Part shown: positions 19,958 to 29,200 of the stretch, piece by piece
Layout: the number at the start of each line of letters is the position of its first letter
Position numbering within the stretch: the first letter of the stretch is position 1
Translations under genes and position numbers: made by a program
Notes under the pieces: generated by a model
What the model saw: only the letters and a program-made list of their open reading frames with translations
Told to the model about the DNA's origin: nothing
Database searches by the model: none
Assembly (NCBI GenBank): GCA_946548085.1
Contig: CAMNPN010000011.1
Span: 27,481-91,480, forward strand
Origin: an uncultured Prevotella sp.
Lineage (GTDB): Bacteria; Bacteroidota; Bacteroidia; Bacteroidales; Bacteroidaceae
Direction: 5' to 3'
Length of the DNA: 64,000 bases

Positions 19958-22900
19958 ATGAAGAAATTGTTTCTCACATCATTGATGCTCCTTGCAGGTA
20001 TGTTTACCATGAAAGCGGAGCAAGTGTCAAGGCAGGAGGCTTTGCAGATTGCAAGGCAATTCATGCCAGGCAAACAGTTTGTTGAAACGAAGAGCCAATC
20101 CCGTTCCAGCTCTGGATCTGGGAGTGATGCTTTTTATATTTTTAATGCAGAGGACAAAAATGGTTTCGTAATAGTATCTGGAGATGACAGAATGCCGGAG
20201 ATATTGGGTTATTCAGACCATGGAAAGATTGATGAGGAGTCAGTGCCATGTGGCTTGAAATGGTTGTTGGGCCTTTATGAGGAGATGGCAAAAAACATTG
20301 CGACATGTAATAGTCAACCTGCGAGAAGTCGAGCAAGTACTGTTAAAGCCCCCATTGCCCCATTTGTAACTACCACTTGGGGACAGGATTCACCATATAA
20401 TGCTATGTGTCCTGAATACAATGGAGAACGTTGCCCTACGGGATGTGTGGCAACGGCAATGGCTCAAGTTGTTAACTATTGCCGCTGGCCAAAAGAACCG
20501 ACGGCCAGCGTGCCTTGGTATACGACAGGAATGGGTATCGATTTGGAAGACCTTAATCCTGTCCAGTTTGACTGGGACAATATGACAAATGATTATATAG
20601 CACGCTTGATGCGCTATTGTGGTCAGTCTATATTAACAGACTATACACCATGGTACTCAAGCGCTCAACCTCCAGCGGTTCAGGAGGCTCTTGTAAATGT
20701 GTTTGGGTATTCTCAGGCTACACATTATGTAAAGCATGCTAATTATGATGAGTCCGAGTGGGAGGATCTGCTTTATCAAGAACTTGCAGAGCACCGTCCT
20801 GTTCTTTATGATGGCTACGCAGATGTAGGTCATGCATTTGTCCTCCATGGATATGACTCAGGGCGTTTCTATGTGAATTGGGGATGGAATGGAGATGAAG
20901 ATGGCTATTTCCTTTTGACAGGATTGAACACCAGTGCAGGAACTTATGGTTCGGATCAGGGGGCTACTATAGGAATATGCCCTCCAACGAATAATAATCG
21001 GCCTATGGTCGTTGTAAAGTCCGTCTCATCGACCAATACTAAATTTACGCCAAGAGGAGATGATGGGAATATTATTGACAATCAGGTTGGTTGTACATTG
21101 GTGAGTGACCTATCAGAACAGGAAACCATGCAGATAGGCCTTGCACTTTACAGCAATGAGACTTTCCAGAAAATATTAAGTTGGGAGAATCATGATTTCT
21201 CTGTTGGCGAGACCTATCAATATAACGCCACTTTTAACCTTGAGAATACAGCCAACGGCACCTACCGCATAATGGCTGTCTGGCGTCACTCTGAGAGTGA
21301 AAGTTGGCAGACTGATGCTAATGCTTCTGAAAACTATCTGGAGATAACACTTGATGACGAGCGGATGAGAATGCGTACATTCCCAATGAGTATGGACGAA
21401 AGGCTGACGGAAGAGGTTGTTGTAACCATCGACGGACTTACCTATTGCCTCAAGACGGTGAATTCTTTAAGGCTTGCTACTGTGATGAATGAGAAGAAAC
21501 ATAAACCTTCGGGGGACGTCTATATACCTGATGATGTTGAGTATAATGGCGTTCAGTATCATGTGTATGATGCGGAGTATGAGGCCTTCGACAATTGTCC
21601 GAACTTGACATCATTGTCAACATCAATGACGAGGTTTCATGGCTTAAACAGTTGTAAGAACCTTATCAGGCTTGAACTGCGTGAAGGAGTGACTTTCATG
21701 GATAGTGGGGTCGAAGGATGCCAAAAATTGGAATCTATAGAGTTACCTAAATCTGTTGTTTATGTCAGTCAAGTTTCCGCATCCTCTACCATCAAGACTA
21801 TTAGGTTCAAGAATCCCAACTCCTTCGAATATCAGATGTCTTTCGGTTATCCTGAAGAATGGATTACTGCACTGACTGACATCTATTTCGCATCTCCTTT
21901 TGCGCCCGAACTAGGCCTGAGTGCCATAGACGGTTTTTTTCCCGTTAACTCTCATGTGACGATTCATGTGCCCCAAGGTGCAAAGGCTAACTACGAGGCA
22001 GGCGGATGGAAGGGCTGGAACATAGTGGAAGACCAGCAGTTGCCAACAGAGCAGTCTATTGAATGTGGTTACTGTGCGGGTTCAGAATTTTCTCCATTTA
22101 GTAGGGTATATGATAGTGGAAATAATAATAATGAATTTGCCATTCGTTTTCTTCCTGACATGCTTGCACCATTTGTCGGGAAGACGATTAATTTGATTCG
22201 TTTTAATCCTGGGTTTACAGCTGACTATGTGTTTATTTCATCACCAGGAACAGATTATATCGTTAAACAAGCTGTTACAGGAATAGAAAGTGGAAGGACA
22301 TGGACATGGTTTGACGTTTTCTTGTCTGAGCCATATACCATCACAGGAGATACACTCTATATAGGATGGGGAGCTAATGCTCAACATATGACATGTGCTT
22401 ACCCCGTTGTTAATGAGGACCTGACAAACGAGGGATATTGGCATCGGGTCATGGGTACAGATACAAGTAATGAGATGAGTCCTGGGGTATGGGAAAATCT
22501 TGCTGAGGAATACTTCTATCGTCCAATCGGTTTAAAGTTCTATGTCTCTTCCTCTGGCGAAGACCCACTTAACGACCTGGCTATAAACAAAGCCTCGGTG
22601 ACAAGTAAAGGTGGTGGCCAATATACTTTCAAAGCCAAGGTGACAAACCGTTCTCCGAAGACGGTCCACAATTATACGGTGGCATGGGATATTGACGGTA
22701 ATGTCAAAGGTGAAAAGACTTTCCAAACATCACTTGTTAATGATCAGTCTGAGACTATTACGTTTGATGTCTCTTCTCAGCTCGACGGTAAAAACCATCG
22801 TTTCAACTACACCATCACCAGCGTTAATGACCATTCTGATGATGTGGCATTCAACAGTTCGGGCTCTGTCCGTTTTATAGCAGCCAAGACGGTATTCCCA

Positions 22901-23821
22901 CGAAAGGTTGTGATGGAGGAAGGTACTTCATCAGAGTGTGGTTCATGTGTAAGGGGGTATGCAATTACTGACCATCTGTTAGAAGATTATCCAGACAATT
23001 TCATACCAATCTATATACATAATTATGGTGAAATGAATACTGAGAACTATGAATCTGTTATTGACAAATTCATCATGCTGCCAAATGGTTTAGTAAATCG
23101 TATCTATATCACTGAAGGGATGCATTACAACCAAGTTATGGAGACATTTGAACGGCAAAACCTATTGTCTGAAGCCAAGATACTTCCTTCAGCTACTTTT
23201 GCGGCGGATGACAGTTCTTCTGTAGCGGTGACAACAGAATGTTTGTTTGGATTCACCGATTCGGATGGCTCTGCATATAAGATTGCATATGTTGTCATAG
23301 AAGACAACGTGGGCCCGTATATGCAATCCAATTATGATTATTCTAATCCGTCAGCTGCTCACGACGATTCGGATTACTTGGATGGTTGGGTTCATAAAGA
23401 GCCTCAAGTGAAAATGCTCTATAATAATGTAGCACGTTCCATTGTTGGGGGAATTAATGGTGTCGAGGGTAGTGTCCCCTCTATCATTAAGGAAGGGGAG
23501 ACATACAAATATACCTACTGTTTCAAGCTACCAGACAATATTCAGTCAAAGAAGAATGTTAGTATAGTTACACTCTTGATTGATGAGACAAACGGCGAGA
23601 TTGTCAATGCAGAACGAGCGCCAATCGAGGGTGTGAAGATTTACGATGCCAATGGTGACGATAAAGTGGACGATCAGGATATAGTTGACGTGAAGAATGA
23701 CATCATGGGCAATCCGACATCAACGGGGACATTTGACAAGAGTGCTGCAGACGTAAATAACGATGGCGTCGTAAATGCCTTAGACATTGTCCTCATGATA
23801 AAAATCCTTAATAGTCATTAA
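19958..23821 (+). CDS. C10-family (streptopain-like) cysteine peptidase with LRR-like, Omp28-like and C-terminal dockerin-like regions
   Basis: ORF 19940..23821, likely start MKKLFL at 19958. 'CPTGCVATAMAQVVNYCRWP' catalytic Cys and 'HAFVLHGYDSGRFYVNWGWNG' catalytic His. Omp28-like 'VVMEEGTSSECGSC'. C-terminal 'DANGDDKVDDQDIVDV...AADVNNDGVVNALDIVLMI'. Confidence 0.85.
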   Translation: MKKLFLTSLMLLAGMFTMKAEQVSRQEALQIARQFMPGKQFVETKSQSRSSSGSGSDAFYIFNAEDKNGFVIVSGDDRMPEILGYSDHGKIDEESVPCGLKWLLGLYEEMAKNIATCNSQPARSRASTVKAPIAPFVTTTWGQDSPYNAMCPEYNGERCPTGCVATAMAQVVNYCRWPKEPTASVPWYTTGMGIDLEDLNPVQFDWDNMTNDYIARLMRYCGQSILTDYTPWYSSAQPPAVQEALVNVFGYSQATHYVKHANYDESEWEDLLYQELAEHRPVLYDGYADVGHAFVLHGYDSGRFYVNWGWNGDEDGYFLLTGLNTSAGTYGSDQGATIGICPPTNNNRPMVVVKSVSSTNTKFTPRGDDGNIIDNQVGCTLVSDLSEQETMQIGLALYSNETFQKILSWENHDFSVGETYQYNATFNLENTANGTYRIMAVWRHSESESWQTDANASENYLEITLDDERMRMRTFPMSMDERLTEEVVVTIDGLTYCLKTVNSLRLATVMNEKKHKPSGDVYIPDDVEYNGVQYHVYDAEYEAFDNCPNLTSLSTSMTRFHGLNSCKNLIRLELREGVTFMDSGVEGCQKLESIELPKSVVYVSQVSASSTIKTIRFKNPNSFEYQMSFGYPEEWITALTDIYFASPFAPELGLSAIDGFFPVNSHVTIHVPQGAKANYEAGGWKGWNIVEDQQLPTEQSIECGYCAGSEFSPFSRVYDSGNNNNEFAIRFLPDMLAPFVGKTINLIRFNPGFTADYVFISSPGTDYIVKQAVTGIESGRTWTWFDVFLSEPYTITGDTLYIGWGANAQHMTCAYPVVNEDLTNEGYWHRVMGTDTSNEMSPGVWENLAEEYFYRPIGLKFYVSSSGEDPLNDLAINKASVTSKGGGQYTFKAKVTNRSPKTVHNYTVAWDIDGNVKGEKTFQTSLVNDQSETITFDVSSQLDGKNHRFNYTITSVNDHSDDVAFNSSGSVRFIAAKTVFPRKVVMEEGTSSECGSCVRGYAITDHLLEDYPDNFIPIYIHNYGEMNTENYESVIDKFIMLPNGLVNRIYITEGMHYNQVMETFERQNLLSEAKILPSATFAADDSSSVAVTTECLFGFTDSDGSAYKIAYVVIEDNVGPYMQSNYDYSNPSAAHDDSDYLDGWVHKEPQVKMLYNNVARSIVGGINGVEGSVPSIIKEGETYKYTYCFKLPDNIQSKKNVSIVTLLIDETNGEIVNAERAPIEGVKIYDANGDDKVDDQDIVDVKNDIMGNPTSTGTFDKSAADVNNDGVVNALDIVLMIKILNSH

Positions 23822-23906
23822 GAAAGTCTTTTATTTGTTCTGCAGATAGAAGTCGCTACGGAGCTGGCAGTAATGCCAGCCCCTTGTTGTATCTTGTTTG
23901 TAACTG

Positions 23907-24141
23907 CTACAAGCCTGACTGCAGGAACTGGAACAGGCCCATGAAGCGGATGCCCTTGTCGTCGGTATACTCAGCAATATCGCTGCCAACGATGACAACC
24001 TTTCTGAAACTGTCGTCAATCCTCAGGAGCGAGTTGAGTTCTTGCTGCCGCTTTTCTTCATCATCGAGTGTAAAGGCTGACTGGATGTAATATTTGTCAG
24101 TGCCGACAGCGTAGAACTTCCTGATGCTTTCAAAGTACTTA
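23907..24141 (-). pseudogene. C-terminal remnant of a DUF4143-type ATP-binding protein
   Basis: Reverse-strand translation KYFESIRKFYAVGTDKYYIQSAFTLDDEEKRQQELNSLLRIDDSFRKVVIVGSDIAEYTDDKGIRFMGLFQFLQSGL* matches the end of this ATPase family. No N-terminal part is present. Confidence 0.75.
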
Positions 24142-24144
24142 TAT

Positions 24145-24180
24145 GAAGTGGCCGCCGAATATCTGTTCGGCGGCCACTTC
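24145..24180 (-). terminator. Strong stem-loop downstream of the GH32 gene
   Basis: Perfect 15-bp inverted repeat GAAGTGGCCGCCGAA-TATCTG-TTCGGCGGCCACTTC, 22 bp past the GH32 stop. No strong T-run follows on the minus strand. Confidence 0.7.
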
Positions 24181-24201
24181 TCGCAGTGATAGTGATGGTT
24201 G

Positions 24202-25800
24202 TTATTGCTGGCTGACCTTCACGTCGCTCACGGTGATGGTGCCACCGTAGTTGTTGATGCTCCAGCAGTTCTTCTGGATGCCGTAGATACGCTGGGTATA
24301 GGCACAGACATCATTGATATACATCGTCAGGACCGAGTTGTCGGTATAGATGTCGATGTTGTATGTGTTGTCTGCCGGGCGCTCGAACCAGTAGCCGTCG
24401 ATGCCCTCGATGAATCCCTTGCCGGCAGCACCCTCCTGCTCGAAGTTCACCTTCCGGTGGTTTTCATCCTCAGGATTGACAACCATGGTGTAATACCTGT
24501 CGGAGTCTGTACCGCGGACGAAGGAGATGCCGAACTTATCCCAGTTGTTGCTGGTCTTCACGGTCAGCGAGATATGGTTGGCCGTCGCCAGTCTGCTGTA
24601 GAGGGCGTAGGCCCCGTCGCCACTGAGTGTGCCGTTGTTGTATCCATTCGATTCCATGACTGTAGCGTTGACAGCCGTGCTGTATTTCGCTGCCAATGCC
24701 GGAACGGCACCAAGCGTCAGTGTGCCGTCGGCGTGCTGGATCAGTTTGTGGCATACCAGTGCTCCGCTCCAGTTGGGCTCGTTACCGTCGCCGGCTCCTA
24801 CGTTGATATTCTTCTCGTGGATGTCTGCACCCGAACGGAATGGGCACCATCCCCAGATGTAACGGTCCGTGCCGTCAGAGGCTGTCTTGCCGGCATAGAA
24901 AGCCCGGCTGTCGAGTACGCCCTCATGACCGTCGGCAGGCCATTTGGGACCGTCGTTGAAACAGTTCTTCAGTTCCTCATAGGTCGGGGCCACCATGTAC
25001 TTCACCTTGCGGCTCCAACTGGTGCGGAAACTCTCGCTGTAGACCATATACCAGTAGTTGCCCATCTTGAAGATGTCGGGACATTCGAGCATACGGTCCC
25101 AGATCATCCTGAAGTGGCCTACGTGCTCCCAGTTGTTCATGTCGCCTGACTTGAATTCTGCAAAGACGGGGTCGCCGCCATTGACAGGATAGGTGGAGAT
25201 GACCATGTGGTAGAGGTTGTCGTCGGCCATGAAGATCTGCGGATCGCGGAAGTCATTGGCAGAGTAGCCGTAGTCCGGGCCATTGAGCGTCCAGAGGTCG
25301 TCTTTAGTCCAGGTCTTGAAGTCGGTCGATGTGGCGCGCATCACTACTTCACGGTTTCTGCAGTTCCCGTTGTGACCGGTATAATAGATATAATAGGTGC
25401 CGTCTTTCTCATAGGCGCAGCCAGTACCGATGGCAGCATCCTGCTGATAGTCGTTGCTGCCGAAGGGCAGGATCTCGCCCAGCGACTCGTAGTTGGCTCC
25501 GTCCTTGGTGGTGACAGCCCAGATGGGGTGGAAGCGGAAGGTCATGTTGTTGATGAACTCCTGCAGATAGAGCACCTTGAAGTCGCCGGCCTTCTGGTCA
25601 AAGAATGGCATGGGGTCGCCGATGCGTCCTACAGCCGGTGTGTAATACGTGCCGAAGCCCTGGTCGTCTGTCGGGGCGAAGAATGTGGTCGTGCCGTTCC
25701 AGTCCTTAGCGGGGTCGCCGCTGAACGTTTCGTCGCTGCATGCCGTCAGCGCAGAGGCTGACAGCATGAGTGCGAATACTGAATATATCTTTGTCTTCAT
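24202..25800 (-). CDS. Glycoside hydrolase family 32 lipoprotein (fructan hydrolase)
   Basis: 532 aa, lipobox LTACSDE. GH32 motifs 'FRDPQIF' and 'ECPDIF'. Last gene of the SusCD cluster. Confidence 0.85.
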   Translation of the reverse strand: MKTKIYSVFALMLSASALTACSDETFSGDPAKDWNGTTTFFAPTDDQGFGTYYTPAVGRIGDPMPFFDQKAGDFKVLYLQEFINNMTFRFHPIWAVTTKDGANYESLGEILPFGSNDYQQDAAIGTGCAYEKDGTYYIYYTGHNGNCRNREVVMRATSTDFKTWTKDDLWTLNGPDYGYSANDFRDPQIFMADDNLYHMVISTYPVNGGDPVFAEFKSGDMNNWEHVGHFRMIWDRMLECPDIFKMGNYWYMVYSESFRTSWSRKVKYMVAPTYEELKNCFNDGPKWPADGHEGVLDSRAFYAGKTASDGTDRYIWGWCPFRSGADIHEKNINVGAGDGNEPNWSGALVCHKLIQHADGTLTLGAVPALAAKYSTAVNATVMESNGYNNGTLSGDGAYALYSRLATANHISLTVKTSNNWDKFGISFVRGTDSDRYYTMVVNPEDENHRKVNFEQEGAAGKGFIEGIDGYWFERPADNTYNIDIYTDNSVLTMYINDVCAYTQRIYGIQKNCWSINNYGGTITVSDVKVSQQ

Positions 25801-25814
25801 ATTTCTTTTGATTT

Positions 25815-27206
25815 TTATTTGGTAAGATAATCAAATGCATTGAGTATTATCTGGCCCATGTTGTCGTGATAGTTCGATGTGTAAGGCGTGGGAGAGTTCC
25901 AGTCGAAGAGGCCTGAGCCGAGGCAGATGATACCACCCTTGCCGAACTCACCGCCGGCGCCCTTCAGTTCCCACGACGACACGCTGTTGTCGCCACCGAG
26001 AGCACGTCCGCCGGTCTTGGCCTCGAAGGCATCCTTACCGCCCTGGTAGGTATCCCAGAATCCGTACTGCGACGTGGTGTTGCAGATCGTATATCCGTTA
26101 TCCAGTGTGTAGACGGCATTGTCGGCGGCACCGGGATAGGTCTTCAACCCGTTCCACAGCGGGTGAGTGATGTCGTAGGCATAGAAGTGCCAGGGGTCTT
26201 CACCCATCAGGTCGGAGCCTTCGCCGCCTCCGCCACCCCACACATTGTTGGGGTAGGCATCCTCAGGCATGGCACCCAGGGCGATGGCATAGTTGACGGC
26301 CGAACGTCCCAGCACGAAGCCCACGCCGCGCTGCCAGAGTTCCTTCATCTTCGGCAGTGCCGTCATCGCGCCGCTCTCTGCCTCGGCAAAACCGTTGTAG
26401 TTGCCGTATGAAGAGCAGTGACGGTGGAAGAATATCAGTCTGCACTTGTCGAGTGAGATGTTCCCGCTGGCGATGTCGCTCCATGAGGCGTAGGCGGCAC
26501 TCTCTATGTTACCCGTGAGCCACTTGGCTGCAGCCTTCTCCTCATCGTTCAGCAGTTCGATGTTCTCTGCCTCGCCCACGAAGATGGCTACTGGGTCGGC
26601 TATCAGTGTGACGTACACTGTATAGACTGTGGTGGCGGTGTTGTCGGTCAGGGTGATCTGGAAAGGTTCCGTGAAGTTGGCCTTAGTACCGCTGGCAGGA
26701 CTGCAGGTGGCATCCTCACTGCACTCCACCTCGAAGGCGGCATTGCTCAGGTCTATGCCGCTGTTGGCCATCACGCTGACCGTGATCGTCTTATCCTGCT
26801 GGTTGATGGCACCTTTCACTCCTTCCAGGATGAAGAGTGACATCAGTGCCTCGTCATTGCGCACGCTGACCTGATAGTCCATCACCAGGTCGCCGTTGGC
26901 GATATGCAGGGTCCGGTCTCCGTCGAAGTTAATGCGGTCGCCCACCTTCATGTTGGTCTGGGCACCGGGCGAGACCGTCAGGCTGGTGATCTCCATGTTG
27001 CTCTTCTGGTCAAAGTCGGCAGGCACCTTCACCTTCACCAGTCGTTTCTCTGTGCTGATAGTGGCCTCATACTGTCCGTTGAGCACGAACTTCTCCACGA
27101 GGCATGATCCGCTCACGTCGATGCTGCCCGTATGGTCGTCGGAACACGATGCAAGGCCGAGGGCCACGAACGTGAAGAGGCAGTTGATATAATGTTGGAG
27201 TTTCAT
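25815..27206 (-). CDS. DUF4960-type surface glycan-binding lipoprotein candidate
   Basis: 463 aa, lipobox GLASCSDD, Ig-like N-terminal repeats. Sits between SusD and GH32, the position of BT1761 in the B. thetaiotaomicron levan locus. Confidence 0.65.
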   Translation of the reverse strand: MKLQHYINCLFTFVALGLASCSDDHTGSIDVSGSCLVEKFVLNGQYEATISTEKRLVKVKVPADFDQKSNMEITSLTVSPGAQTNMKVGDRINFDGDRTLHIANGDLVMDYQVSVRNDEALMSLFILEGVKGAINQQDKTITVSVMANSGIDLSNAAFEVECSEDATCSPASGTKANFTEPFQITLTDNTATTVYTVYVTLIADPVAIFVGEAENIELLNDEEKAAAKWLTGNIESAAYASWSDIASGNISLDKCRLIFFHRHCSSYGNYNGFAEAESGAMTALPKMKELWQRGVGFVLGRSAVNYAIALGAMPEDAYPNNVWGGGGGEGSDLMGEDPWHFYAYDITHPLWNGLKTYPGAADNAVYTLDNGYTICNTTSQYGFWDTYQGGKDAFEAKTGGRALGGDNSVSSWELKGAGGEFGKGGIICLGSGLFDWNSPTPYTSNYHDNMGQIILNAFDYLTK

Positions 27207-27237
27207 ATATTTTTATTTTTTTAGAGTTATTTTTTTT

Positions 27238-27378
27238 GGAGTTATCGGGAGTTATCGGGAGTTAATGGGAGTTATCGGACGTTACCTTATCGGGTAGGGT
27301 TCAGGGCGTAGGGAACATTTGTCCGTTAACTCCCGCGCCTTGGGCGCTAACTACCGCTAACTCCTATTTACTCCTATC
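27238..27378. repeat. Decamer tandem repeats (GGAGTTATCG) with inverted counterparts
   Basis: GGAGTTATCG/GGAGTTATCG/GGAGTTAATG/GGAGTTATCG at 27238-27277, with inverted TAACTCC-type units at about 27323-27370. Confidence 0.8.
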
Positions 27379-27401
27379 AACTTTTCGCATGTGCGAAAGT
27401 T
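27378..27401 (-). terminator. Intercistronic stem-loop just 3' of susD-like gene
   Basis: AACTTTTCGCATGTGCGAAAGTT, a roughly 10-bp stem with one bulge, adjacent to the susD-like stop at 27408. Confidence 0.45.
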
Positions 27402-27407
27402 AAAACG

Positions 27408-29180
27408 TTACCACTGTCCGCAGTTCTGCGTGTAGTGTCCGTTTGAGGCGGCCATCTGCTCGTAAGGCACGGGCAGATACTCGTTCTTGTTGGCCGTAAA
27501 CTGCGATCCGCTCAGGAAGTTCATCTTCTCACTCTCCGTCGTATAGTACTTGTTGAGCACCGTAGCGGCATCACCCCAGCGTACCAGGTCGAAGAAGCGC
27601 TCACTCTCCATAGCCAGTTCCAGCCGGCGCTCCATCTTCACGATCTTCATCGCTTCTTCCTTGGAATACGTGCCGCTGTACTTGCCCACTGCATAGTGGA
27701 CACCATATTTATTGGGATAGTTCGATACGATACTGTTGGTAGCCATACCGGCGGCACGTTCGCGCACCTGGTTCACCAAGGCGATGGCTTCAGCAGTCTG
27801 TCCCAACTGTGCCAGCGCCTCGGCACGCATCAGCAGCACGTCGGCATAGCGGAAGACAATCCGGTTCATCGAACTGGCCCACTGCGAGTCGCACAGATAC
27901 AGGTAACTGTCGGTCAGGGCAGGGTCTACGTTCTGCTTCAGCGATACGAAGTATCCGAAGGTACCGCCCGAACGGCTCCAGGCATTGCTCTCTGCTATCA
28001 TGAAGCCGGTGTTGAACATATAGGGAGTGCCGGGCACGCCTACTGTGACGAACAGACGGGGATCGACGGTCTGGCTGCTGCCCACGACATAGTCTACATC
28101 GGCAAAGTTGTCGAGCATAGGCAGTCCGTCGCTGTTGGTACGGTAAGCATCCACCAGATTGTGCGACGGCTTGTAGAAATCGCAGCCAGAGTCGTGGACC
28201 TTGGGGATACAGGGTACAATCAGACGGTTTGAGAAGTTCAGGTTGCCGTACACGGTTCCGTCGTTCCTGGAGTACTGGATGGCCCACAGGCTCTCCTTGC
28301 CGTTCTCGTACTGCTCTTCAGGACGGAAATTGTTGTGCAGGTCTGATTCCAGGCCGTAGCCGTTGTAGAGAGAGGCATTCGTATATTCCACCACTTTCTG
28401 CAGGTCGGCATCGTTGATACCCGTCACCTGGTTGGTGTTGGCATCGTCCTGACGATAGGCCTTATAGAGATACACCTTGGCCAGGAAAGCGGCACAGGCG
28501 GCCTTTGTGGGACGGCCCTTGTCTGCCTGCGTCACAGGCAGTACGGCGTAGGCATCCTCCAGGTCGTTGATGATCTGCTGCCAGCCCTCATCGTTGGTAT
28601 ATTCGGTGTTCGAGAGGTTGTTATAATCCTCTTCCTCCATGTTAGGCTTGTTCACGAACGGGATCTTCTTGAACAGGCGCTTCAGTTGGAAGTGGCCGTA
28701 AGCGCGCAGGAACTTCATCTCGGCCGTACGCTGCCGGATGGTGGCATTCTCCTGGTCGGCACTCGACAGAATATCGAGCGACAGCGATACACGCGACAGA
28801 TAGTTATACATCTTGGTCCAGATCGAACTGAAGGGCCAGTCAGTAGTCATCACACCCGTACTCTTCTCTAAGCGGTGGAAGGGTTCACCGTCGGAGAAGT
28901 CTGAACCGCCCACGTAGGCATCGTCAGAGCGGACGTCATAGTTCCAGAGCGAGAACGAGGCGTTCATGTCCTCGATGGTCACCAGTCCGGCATAAGCCGA
29001 GATCAGCACGTTGTCGATATATTCGGCGTTCTTCACCTCGTCCTGGGTCAGTGTTGCCTGCGGCACTTGCTCGTCAAGGAAGTTTGAGCAGGATATGAAG
29101 AGGAAGGTGGAAAGTGGAAAGAGGAAAGAGGAAAGTCTCACCGCTACCTTATTATATATATTAGTCATCATATGTATCAA
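27408..29180 (-). CDS. SusD/RagB-family nutrient-binding outer membrane lipoprotein
   Basis: 590 aa, lipobox FISCSNFLDEQ. Contains 'RAYGHFQLKRLFKKIPFV' and C-terminal 'RRLELAMESERFFDLVRWG'. Immediately downstream of SusC. Confidence 0.92.
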   Translation of the reverse strand: MIHMMTNIYNKVAVRLSSFLFPLSTFLFISCSNFLDEQVPQATLTQDEVKNAEYIDNVLISAYAGLVTIEDMNASFSLWNYDVRSDDAYVGGSDFSDGEPFHRLEKSTGVMTTDWPFSSIWTKMYNYLSRVSLSLDILSSADQENATIRQRTAEMKFLRAYGHFQLKRLFKKIPFVNKPNMEEEDYNNLSNTEYTNDEGWQQIINDLEDAYAVLPVTQADKGRPTKAACAAFLAKVYLYKAYRQDDANTNQVTGINDADLQKVVEYTNASLYNGYGLESDLHNNFRPEEQYENGKESLWAIQYSRNDGTVYGNLNFSNRLIVPCIPKVHDSGCDFYKPSHNLVDAYRTNSDGLPMLDNFADVDYVVGSSQTVDPRLFVTVGVPGTPYMFNTGFMIAESNAWSRSGGTFGYFVSLKQNVDPALTDSYLYLCDSQWASSMNRIVFRYADVLLMRAEALAQLGQTAEAIALVNQVRERAAGMATNSIVSNYPNKYGVHYAVGKYSGTYSKEEAMKIVKMERRLELAMESERFFDLVRWGDAATVLNKYYTTESEKMNFLSGSQFTANKNEYLPVPYEQMAASNGHYTQNCGQW

Positions 29181-29200
29181 TTATCTGTTTCAGTTATCAA

